From: Cyanobacteria bacterium NC_groundwater_1444_Ag_S-0.65um_54_12
Lineage (GTDB): Bacteria > Cyanobacteriota > Sericytochromatia > S15B-MN24 > VGJW01
NCBI GenBank assembly: GCA_016267585.1
Contig: JACQUT010000328.1
Location: forward strand, 1-11,377
DNA length: 11,377 nt
Reading direction: 5' to 3'
Shown piece after piece: positions 1 through 6,002 of the stretch. A model generated the notes under the pieces. The model made no database searches, was not told where the DNA came from, and worked only from the letters and a program-made list of their open reading frames with translations. Position 1 is the first letter of the stretch, and the number at the start of each line of letters is the position of its first letter. The position numbers and the translations under genes are program-made.

Positions 1-1
1 C

Positions 2-313
2 AAGGAGCGCCTGCGGAAGCTTACCGAAGAGGGAAAACTGAAAATGGTCGGTGAGCGAAAGGGAGCTCATTACGTTCCGGCACCGAACCAGAGGCTAGAT
101 GCAAAGTCGGGGCAAGACCTGAAGGAACAGATCATCAAGCTTCTTGAGCAAATTGGCGAGGCCTCGCTCCAGGAAATCGAGGACAGATTGAAACTCCTGG
201 GAATTGAGATTGCGGGGAACAACAAGCGCAATTATCTGACCGGCCTGATGAGCTGGGACAAAGATGCCTTCGTCGCAATGGGGCGCGGCCGGTACGGGCT
301 GAGGGAGAGATGA
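2..313 (+). CDS. Winged-helix DNA-binding protein, 3' end only
   Basis: The reading frame is open from the left edge and ends at TGA 311-313, so only the last 103 residues are seen and the true start lies outside the window. The first 28 residues (KERLRKLTEEGKLKMVGERK onward to YVPAP) look like the recognition helix and wing of one winged-helix domain. After a short linker, residues about 40-103 form a second helical block (LKEQIIKLLEQIGE, LQEIEDRLKLLG) ending in GRGRYGLRER, the kind of wing seen in HARE-HTH and related winged helices. The likely role is DNA binding or transcription control. No catalytic domain is visible, but one could precede this part. The gene lies on the presumed element side of the tRNA-Arg fragment, so it may belong to an integrated element. 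The winged-helix fold is fairly sure; the exact role is unknown. Confidence 0.7.
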   Translation, partial: KERLRKLTEEGKLKMVGERKGAHYVPAPNQRLDAKSGQDLKEQIIKLLEQIGEASLQEIEDRLKLLGIEIAGNNKRNYLTGLMSWDKDAFVAMGRGRYGLRER

Positions 314-372
314 CCCGGGAACTTGGGCTGGGCGAAGTTGATATCACGTCGCTGTCCCCTGCTCCTGGTCAC

Positions 373-422
373 TGGCAGCCAAGTTGGCAGCCAAACGCTG
401 ATAAACTGCGATAAATGCTGAT
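373..422. repeat. Short direct repeats beside the tRNA fragment
   Basis: TGGCAGCCAA occurs twice, at 373-382 and 385-394, 12 bases apart. Directly after it GCTGATAAA (397-405), GCGATAAA (408-415) and GCTGAT (417-422) form a second, looser set with a period of about 10 bases. There is no gene here. Repeats of this kind next to an attachment site can be arm-type binding sites for a tyrosine integrase, but that role is inferred only from the nearby tRNA fragment. Confidence 0.5.
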
Positions 423-493
423 CGAAGATGATAAGCCCGTGAGCAAAATACGCGGCGGATAATGGTACTATCACGGTGTTACGGCGATCGGCC

Positions 494-547
494 AGACATT
501 GCCTCCGGAGCAAGGGGTCGCCCGTTCGAATCCTGTCAGGCGCGCTA
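494..547 (+). pseudogene. 3' fragment of tRNA-Arg(CCG), candidate attachment site
   Basis: The bases fold as the 3' half of a tRNA. The anticodon stem is TTGC/GCAA (499-502 and 510-513) around the loop CTCCGGA, with T33 and anticodon CCG at 505-507. A short variable region leads to the T-loop TTCGAAT (525-531), then CCTGT and an acceptor strand CAGGCGC with discriminator G and CTA in place of CCA. The run TTCGAATCCTGTC-GGCGCGC closely matches my recollection of bacterial tRNA-Arg(CCG). No D-arm and no matching 5' acceptor strand (GCGCCTG) lies upstream. The T-stem is damaged (GCCCG against CCTGT, two mismatches), so this is not a working tRNA. Tyrosine integrases commonly use tRNA 3' ends. 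A displaced 3' end on + implies the element lies to the left and resident chromosome to the right. Confidence 0.65.
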
Positions 548-564
548 GTGAAAGGTGACGTTCA

Positions 565-1038
565 ATGACCAATGAAGCTATCGTTTCCTACCAGAGCGCT
601 TGTGATTGCGACCGGGCTCTGAAACAATATCAGGACCATATTGCCGAGTCGAACGACGCTGTGGTCGCCAGGAAGCTGTTTGATGCCATCCAGGCGCGTG
701 ATTGGGTCGCAGCTGAAGTGCTATTCTTACCTGATGCAGTGATGACCTGGTGGACAACCAGTGAGAGATTCGAGGGTGCGAAGGCCATAATTCATGTCAA
801 TGCGGTGTACCCCGAAGGCTGGTCCATCACCGTCGAGCACATCAACCCACTGGCTGACGGCCGGGTCCATAGCGTGATCCAGGTTGACCAGTCACCGCGG
901 TCGTTTTACGCGAACTCGATCTTTAGATTCTGCGACGGTCGGATAGCACAGCTCGACGAATGGTGGGCGACCGTCGAAGAACCCCCAGTTTGGCGGTCTG
1001 ATGGCCAGTTGCCAGGCTATAGAAGGCTTGGACGGTGA
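565..1038 (+). CDS. SnoaL-like / NTF2-like family protein
   Basis: This 157-residue protein has an N-terminal extension of about 30 residues and then a single NTF2-like alpha+beta cone domain (about 34-138). It starts with a helix (ARKLFDAIQARDWVAAEVLF), then DAVMTWWTTSERFEGAKAII, and ends in strands around YANSIFRFCDGRIAQLDEWW. That order is typical of SnoaL-like and limonene-hydrolase-like folds, in which a small molecule binds in the cone. The substrate cannot be read from sequence, and many members are non-catalytic binding domains. The ATG at 565 is chosen because AAGGTGA (552-558) sits six bases upstream. It begins only 17 bases after the tRNA-Arg fragment. Its stop overlaps the start of the DUF2332 gene, so the two are very likely co-translated. 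Confidence 0.8.
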   Translation: MTNEAIVSYQSACDCDRALKQYQDHIAESNDAVVARKLFDAIQARDWVAAEVLFLPDAVMTWWTTSERFEGAKAIIHVNAVYPEGWSITVEHINPLADGRVHSVIQVDQSPRSFYANSIFRFCDGRIAQLDEWWATVEEPPVWRSDGQLPGYRRLGR

Positions 1039-2114
1039 TGCCGGCAGCTACCAAAAGTCATTGGCTAAGCACGGGCCAGCTTGAGCGAGCTTTTCAAGGG
1101 TTCAGCAGATCCTGCACCGGCACCTCCCCGCTGTACGAGCGCCTAGCTGCTGCGATTGTGAGTTCACCCGACCTATTGGCATTGGCTTCCAAGGCTAAGA
1201 TACCGGTACCCAATATCTTCCTCGCTGCTGTTCACTGGCTCTTACTTAAGACCCCGCATCCGTTCGGCAGATTTTACGCATCAATATCCGAGTGCGTCGA
1301 TACTGGCGATCCATTCCCAGAGTTTCAAGCATTCTGCCTGGATAATGCCACGGAAATTGAGCGGATAATCAGCTCTCGGCTCTGTCAGACTAGCGAGGTC
1401 CAGCGGTGCGCCAACCTGTTACCAGCTTTCCACGTTGTCACCCAGGCCTCTTCTTCACCCGTCCACTTCGTAGATATCGGTGCCAGTGCAGGGCTTAACC
1501 TGCTATGGCAGCATTACGCCTATGATTATGGCCAACCGACACTTATTGGGGATAAGAAGTCTGGTCTGGTACTGCAGTGTGAACTTCTCGGTAAACACTC
1601 GCCTAACTTTTTGCCCGAAGCCCTGGATGTGGCCTCTGTGATCGGGTTTGATCTCAACCCGCTAGATGTCTCTAACGAAGATGATATGCTCTGGATGAGA
1701 GCTCTTATCTGGCCAGAGCACCAAGAACGAGCGAATCGCCTGGCAGCTGCGGTCAAGATTGGCAGAGAACATAAGCCAACCGTTGTTGCTGGGAATGCCA
1801 TCGATCTTCTGCCTGGACACCTTGCCAGTATACCGCAGGACGAGACGGTCTGCGTTTTCCACTCGTACACCATGAACCAAATCTCGGATTCGGATAGAGC
1901 ACGCTTATCTGATATCTTGGCCGGTGCAGCAATTCGCCTGACAATCTACGAAGTCGCTCTTGAGTGGTTAACCGATGCTGGCCCTATGCTGGATCTTTCC
2001 ACTCCTGAACTTGGAAATCGCAGATCTTGGAGTTTGGCTCGCTGCGAACAGCACGGCAATTGGCTCGAATGGCTTGCACCTCGAAGTATTGCAAGCGAGG
2101 TTGCTGCCTGGTGA
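1035..2114 (+). CDS. DUF2332 family protein
   Basis: This 359-residue protein matches DUF2332 along its whole length. Marker segments are VDIGASAGLNLL (146-157), followed by the tyrosine-rich HYAYDYG (160-166); GFDLNPLDV (204-212); ALIWPEHQERANRLAAA (223-239); GNAIDLLP (253-260); and VFHSYTMNQIS (275-285). The glycine-rich first motif and the acidic residues after later strands resemble an S-adenosylmethionine-dependent methyltransferase core, but the biochemical role of the family is not known to me. The start is either GTG 1035, giving a 4-base GTGA overlap with the preceding stop, or ATG 1038, giving a 1-base TGATG overlap. The next codon after GTG is that ATG, so the proteins differ by one residue. 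Both imply translational coupling to the SnoaL-like gene. No clear terminator follows before the convergent gene at 2283. Confidence 0.85.
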   Translation: MMPAATKSHWLSTGQLERAFQGFSRSCTGTSPLYERLAAAIVSSPDLLALASKAKIPVPNIFLAAVHWLLLKTPHPFGRFYASISECVDTGDPFPEFQAFCLDNATEIERIISSRLCQTSEVQRCANLLPAFHVVTQASSSPVHFVDIGASAGLNLLWQHYAYDYGQPTLIGDKKSGLVLQCELLGKHSPNFLPEALDVASVIGFDLNPLDVSNEDDMLWMRALIWPEHQERANRLAAAVKIGREHKPTVVAGNAIDLLPGHLASIPQDETVCVFHSYTMNQISDSDRARLSDILAGAAIRLTIYEVALEWLTDAGPMLDLSTPELGNRRSWSLARCEQHGNWLEWLAPRSIASEVAAW

Positions 2115-2282
2115 GCATAACTGCGGTCGAGACCCATTGCTGTTCCAATTCCAATCAGAGGATTCGGCTGTCGTCTCCTGCAATTTCCACCGGGCCTCTG
2201 CAGATGGGCACGAGCTCACTCCATGGGCTCGGAAAGGTCGACGAAATGGCTACAGTGGCGCGGGGAACTGCACGTACTCTCG

Positions 2283-2813
2283 TTAACTCTTGGGCATAGC
2301 TGGTAAACGTTCTAGCTCGGTGAAGTCGACTTTGCGGAACTTGCCATAGAGGGCAGCCACCACGGAAACGAGCGATATGGCACCGGCAACAGCGACCGTC
2401 GTCATCTTGAATAAAGGCACGATTGTCGACGGAGCATTCGGCGACCTGAAATTGCGCACTATTTCGCCAACGACACCACCAGAAATTGTCGCCACTGCGA
2501 TGAAGCTGAGGCCAGGCGAAAATCCTGACTTCCAAGCCTGCCGGAATCCCTCGCTGGCAGTGTTCAGCTGGTTGTCGCTGGCAATGGTCTTTCCCGGTTT
2601 ACCGTTTACTGTGGCGGTTGTGCCGTTTGCAATGCCACCTTTCAAATCCCAGCCTCGACCAGAAGCTACGAATAGGTCTTTGCCCACGGTGATGAACACG
2701 TCATCTGCACCGTTACGTTTAGCAGCGATCTTCGCATGGGCCATAGAACCAGGGTTCAGCTTGATAAGTACCGGGTTATCCAGCTTCTTACCGCCGACTA
2801 ACACCTCTGACAT
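2283..2813 (-). CDS. Hypothetical two-helix membrane protein
   Basis: I do not recognise this 176-residue protein. The N-terminal half (about 1-95) is soluble, rich in Gly, Lys and short strands (VFITVGKDLFVASGRGWDL, TTATVNGKPGKTIASDN), and may be a small beta domain. Two hydrophobic segments follow at about 100-118 and 133-156, separated by a charged loop with RNFRSPN. A short basic and acidic tail (KFRKVDFTELERL) closes it. There is no signal peptide, so the N-terminal half is probably cytoplasmic with a helical hairpin in the membrane. The start ATG at 2813 is well supported by GAGGAGG five bases upstream. The gene stands alone: leuS and its hairpin are upstream on the same strand, and the DUF2332 gene converges on its tail. 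The gene is real; its function is unknown. Confidence 0.75.
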   Translation of the reverse strand: MSEVLVGGKKLDNPVLIKLNPGSMAHAKIAAKRNGADDVFITVGKDLFVASGRGWDLKGGIANGTTATVNGKPGKTIASDNQLNTASEGFRQAWKSGFSPGLSFIAVATISGGVVGEIVRNFRSPNAPSTIVPLFKMTTVAVAGAISLVSVVAALYGKFRKVDFTELERLPAMPKS

Positions 2814-2818
2814 GTGTT

Positions 2819-2825
2819 CCTCCTC
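2819..2825 (-). promoter_or_regulatory. Strong Shine-Dalgarno site
   Basis: On the minus strand GAGGAGG lies five bases before the ATG at 2813. It is the best ribosome binding site in the window and sets the start of the small membrane protein. The genes in the large right-hand cluster mostly lack such a site. Confidence 0.85.
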
Positions 2826-2920
2826 GGGTACCTGATCGTAGCACTGCTCTGAGTACTACCAGTGCCAGCTACATCGGCGAAAGCCGCTGGCATCTTGCCG
2901 GTAGATGATTAACGTTCGAG

Positions 2921-2994
2921 AAAAATTGGGCTATGCAAGTGACTGTTACAGCAAAGATCAGGCTCATGCTGATCTTTGCTGTAACAGTCACTTG
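2921..2994 (-). terminator. Hairpin terminator candidate after leuS
   Basis: Read on the minus strand, the leuS stop codon is followed through a 26-bp perfect stem with a 7-base loop, then CATAGCCCAA and a run of five T (2921-2925). The stem is much longer and less GC-rich than a usual intrinsic terminator, and the T run starts ten bases after it. Termination is therefore plausible but not textbook. On the + strand no T run follows, so it would act only on leuS transcripts. Confidence 0.5.
2936..2994. repeat. Perfect 26-bp inverted repeat over the leuS stop
   Basis: The arms 2936-2961 and 2969-2994 are exact reverse complements (CAAGTGACTGTTACAGCAAA plus GATCAG) around the loop GCTCATG. Pairing stops sharply at both outer ends. 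The right arm contains the last leuS codon and the TGA stop (2988-2990). Confidence 0.95.
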
Positions 2995-5483
2995 ACGACG
3001 ACATTGACCAGACGCTTAGGAATGACGATAACTTTGACAATATCTTTACCGAGCAGCTGAGTTTGCACTTTTTCATCAGCTAGCGCAATGGTTTCTAGTT
3101 GTCGCCGATCGGCTTCTGCCGGAACACGAATATGGCTTCTGACCTTACCATTCACCTGCACGACAATTTCAATCTCCGCGACTTCGAGCGCCGTTTCATC
3201 ATAGGTAGGCCAGGGCGCGAAAACTACGTATCCTTTATTACCTAGTTGTTGCCAGAGCTCCTCGGCGAGGTGTGGAGCGAAAGGTGCCAAGAGCAGTACT
3301 AACTTATTGACAGCATCAGCCAAAACTGCACTATTTACCTGCGGTTCGCGCAAATAATCTCCTAGAGCGTTCGATAGAACCATGATAGCTGAAATTGCCG
3401 TGTTGAAAGAAAAATTTCGCTCTAGATCCTCGGTTACCTTCTTGACTGCGAGATGTGCTTGACGGTACATCTCGCGATCTGCCAGCTTTGCTGACCTACT
3501 GGCAACGTTCGTTGCCGGAGCCGAGCCGACAGCTACGTCGAGAATTTTTTTGGCGTCATGAAATTGCCGCCACACCCGGTTCAAGAAGCGGAAGGCACCT
3601 TCTACCCCAGAGTCATTCCAATCGAGATCGCTTTCTGGAGGTGCTGCGAACAAGGTGAATACGCGGGCGGTATCAGCTCCGAATTCATCAGCCAGTTCGT
3701 TGGGCGAGACGACATTTCCCTTGCTTTTGCTCATTCGCGAGCCATGATAGCGAACAGTTCCTTGAGCAAAAAGCTTGACAACCGGTTCGGGCGTCGGTAC
3801 CCAGCCTTGCTTGTAGCAGAAACGATTGAAGAACCGGAAATACAATAGGTGCATTATGGCATGCTCGACTCCGCCCACGTAGAGATCTACGGGCAACCAG
3901 TAAGCTGCTTTGTTCAGATCGAAGGGAGCCCGGCTATTATCTGGATCGACGTAACGCATGAAGTACCAAGATGAGCACATGAAACCATCCATGGTGTCGG
4001 TTTCGCGCACGGCTGGACCATGGCAAGCCGGGCACCGGGTATTTACCCAGTCTGGCGCCGTAAGCAGGGGAGACTTGCCGAGGCCGGTAAACTGTACTTT
4101 TTCCGGTAGCAGCAGGGGGAGCTGATTTTCTGGCAATGGCACCGTGCCGCAACGCTCGCAATAAACGACAGGAATCGGTGTTCCCCAATAGCGCTGTCGC
4201 GAGATCAACCAATCGCGCAAGCGATAAGTTATGCGAGGCTTTCCGAAGTCGTTTTCTGCGGCAAAACGCGTCATCAGCACCTTGGCTTCTTCGCTGGATA
4301 GCCGATCGAAACGGTCGGAATTGACCATTATGCCTGGTTCTACGTAGGCCGCTGCTGGTTGTCCGGCTACCGGATGTTCTGGTCGTATGACGGTTCGCGA
4401 TGGTAAACCGTATTTTCGCGCGAATTCATGATCTCGCTCATCATGCGCCGGTACGCCCATGACTGCACCGGTGCCGTATTCGTAGAGCACGTAGTTGGCG
4501 GTCCAAATAGGGATCTCTTCGGCATTGCAGGGGTTGATTGCCATGGCGCCTATGGGCAATCCTGCTTTCTCGAGTTCAGACGAAGTACGATCAAGATCGC
4601 TGATGGTCTTCATACGCGCCACGAAAGCTGCTACGGCGGCAGCGCACTCCGGTGATGCCAACTTGGCGACCAGCGGATGTTCCGGGGCTAACACCAGATA
4701 GGTAGCTCCGTAGGTCGTGTCAGGCCGGGTGGTGAAGACGCTGATTTCGCCAGGATGGTTCTTGATTTTGAATACTAGTTCCGTTCCGCTCGATTTGCCA
4801 ATCCAATTACGTTGTATGGCTCGTACTTTTTCCGGCCAATTGGTCAATGCTTCGAGGCCCGTCAGTAGCTCTTCCGCATATTCGGTAATTTTGAAAAACC
4901 ACTGGAGAAGATTGCGTTTTTCAACGGTTGACTCGCAGCGCCAGCATGAGCCGCGTTCTACTTGTTCATTGGCCAAGACGGTTTGACAGCTCGGGCACCA
5001 GTTGACAGCCGCCTCCTTGCGGTAAGCCAGACCACTTTCTCGGAGTTTCAGGAAAAACCATTGATTCCAGCGGTAGTATGACGGATCACAGGTAGCGATT
5101 TCACGCTGCCAATCATAAGAGAATCCCATTCGCTTCATCTGCTGGTCACGAATGTATTCGATATTTTCCCAGGTCCAAGTGGCAGGATGGACACTGCGCT
5201 TGATAGCGGCATTCTCGGCTGGCAAACCGAAGGCATCCCACCCCATGGGGTGGAGAGTATGCCAACCTTGCATTCGTTTCCAGCGGGCAATAGCATCAGT
5301 TATGGTATAAGTCCGCATGTGCCCCATGTGCAGACGATCGCCCGAAGGATAGGGGAACATCGTGAGCGCATAGTAAGCACGTTCACGTTTGGCTGGATCT
5401 TCCGCGACGTGAAAGATTCTATTTTTTTCCCATGCCTGCTGCCAGCGTGCTTCGATGCTTGATGGATCGTATTTTTCATGCAT
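2988..5483 (-). CDS. leuS: Leucine--tRNA ligase
   Basis: This class Ia aminoacyl-tRNA synthetase charges tRNA-Leu in the cytoplasm. From the ATG at 5483 it has 831 residues, normal for a bacterial LeuRS. The HIGH motif is HMGH (52-55, in PYPSGDRLHMGH). A zinc-ribbon insert has C163/C166 and C180/C183, and a second Cys set is at 442/445 and 484/487. The CP1 editing domain shows the threonine-rich TTRPDTTYG (251-259) and HDERD (347-351). KMSKS appears as RMSKS (583-587). An anticodon-binding helical domain (about 660-765) and the small C-terminal domain (about 770-831) complete it. All catalytic and editing motifs are present. A TTG six bases further upstream (5489) would add two residues; the ATG is preferred, with AAGG ten bases before it. 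It is the last gene of the minus-strand cluster, 48 bases after the acetyltransferase gene, and its stop lies inside a perfect inverted repeat. Confidence 0.98.
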   Translation of the reverse strand: MHEKYDPSSIEARWQQAWEKNRIFHVAEDPAKRERAYYALTMFPYPSGDRLHMGHMRTYTITDAIARWKRMQGWHTLHPMGWDAFGLPAENAAIKRSVHPATWTWENIEYIRDQQMKRMGFSYDWQREIATCDPSYYRWNQWFFLKLRESGLAYRKEAAVNWCPSCQTVLANEQVERGSCWRCESTVEKRNLLQWFFKITEYAEELLTGLEALTNWPEKVRAIQRNWIGKSSGTELVFKIKNHPGEISVFTTRPDTTYGATYLVLAPEHPLVAKLASPECAAAVAAFVARMKTISDLDRTSSELEKAGLPIGAMAINPCNAEEIPIWTANYVLYEYGTGAVMGVPAHDERDHEFARKYGLPSRTVIRPEHPVAGQPAAAYVEPGIMVNSDRFDRLSSEEAKVLMTRFAAENDFGKPRITYRLRDWLISRQRYWGTPIPVVYCERCGTVPLPENQLPLLLPEKVQFTGLGKSPLLTAPDWVNTRCPACHGPAVRETDTMDGFMCSSWYFMRYVDPDNSRAPFDLNKAAYWLPVDLYVGGVEHAIMHLLYFRFFNRFCYKQGWVPTPEPVVKLFAQGTVRYHGSRMSKSKGNVVSPNELADEFGADTARVFTLFAAPPESDLDWNDSGVEGAFRFLNRVWRQFHDAKKILDVAVGSAPATNVASRSAKLADREMYRQAHLAVKKVTEDLERNFSFNTAISAIMVLSNALGDYLREPQVNSAVLADAVNKLVLLLAPFAPHLAEELWQQLGNKGYVVFAPWPTYDETALEVAEIEIVVQVNGKVRSHIRVPAEADRRQLETIALADEKVQTQLLGKDIVKVIVIPKRLVNVVVK

Positions 5484-5531
5484 GATCAAAATACCTTATT
5501 GCCAACATGTAACAGTATAAAGAGCAGCCGA

Positions 5532-5984
5532 CTAGAGCGAAAGGCACATTTCATGCGTTTGTGGACTGAAACCTAATTGTTCGTATAGCCGGTAGGCAGA
5601 AATATTAGCTGGATTCACAAAAAGTCGGATTCGTGCCAGGCCATGTTCACTGGCATAAGAAATAGCAGTTCCGAAGAGTTGCCTGGCTAACCCACGCTTG
5701 CGGAAAGCCGGGAAAACACCTACGTTCACGATGAAGAGGTCCGCCAAATCGGTAACGGGATGAAAGGATTTCATGGTCCAAAGGCAGCCAGCTACCTGGG
5801 AGTTGCTATCCGCAATCCAGATGATCTTGGAATGAATTCCATAGTAGTGCGCAAATTCATCTGCTACCCTTCGCTGCAATGATGCTGGTGGTAATGAGCA
5901 CAGATCGGGATAGGTTTCTTTCATTCCCAGCTCCAGCAGCGCCAGTAAGGCTGGTCGATCAGTGGATTGATGCTGTCTTATCAT
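5532..5984 (-). CDS. GNAT family N-acetyltransferase
   Basis: This 150-residue protein would transfer an acetyl group from acetyl-CoA to an amine or protein N-terminus; the substrate is not predictable. The GNAT order is clear: helical N-terminus, strand WIADSNSQVAGCLW (56-69), then the strand IVNVGVFPAFRKRGLARQLF (85-104) whose RKRGLA (95-100) is the acetyl-CoA pyrophosphate loop, and the C-terminal NISAYRLYEQLGF (127-139) typical of motif B. The start at 5984 is preferred because GGAAGAG precedes it and MIRQ fits the usual GNAT beginning. An in-frame ATG at 5996 is possible and would begin six bases after the stop of the gene before it. The gene sits between the receiver/J-like membrane protein and leuS, probably in one transcript, with no sign of a functional link to either. 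Confidence 0.9.
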   Translation of the reverse strand: MIRQHQSTDRPALLALLELGMKETYPDLCSLPPASLQRRVADEFAHYYGIHSKIIWIADSNSQVAGCLWTMKSFHPVTDLADLFIVNVGVFPAFRKRGLARQLFGTAISYASEHGLARIRLFVNPANISAYRLYEQLGFSPQTHEMCLSL

Positions 5985-6002
5985 GATCTCTTCCATTTTG
6001 TG

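Noticed and set aside
458-474. GATAAT and a loose palindrome GATAATGGTACTATC as a possible promoter or operator
   Set aside because: No -35 element is visible at a suitable distance and the palindrome matches only at its ends.
232-513. A 93-codon open frame on - across the non-coding stretch and tRNA fragment
   Set aside because: It overlaps the end of the winged-helix gene, the direct repeats and the tRNA fragment; it has no domain and a low-complexity composition unlike a folded protein.
1975-2299. Two open frames on + running past the DUF2332 stop
   Set aside because: They lie in other frames over the DUF2332 3' end and the short gap after it, with no ribosome site or recognisable domain.
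2283-2813. Ubiquitin-like partner for the JAB protein
   Set aside because: The soluble half of this protein shows no beta-grasp pattern, and its C-terminus lacks a Gly-Gly tail; no other candidate is in the window.
2377-2835. A 152-codon open frame on + opposite the two-helix membrane protein
   Set aside because: The minus-strand gene has a near-perfect ribosome site and plausible membrane helices; the + frame is its antisense shadow.
5508-5516. TGTAACAGT upstream of leuS, also present in the hairpin arm after leuS
   Set aside because: A shared 9-mer across several kilobases is likely chance; no longer match extends from it.
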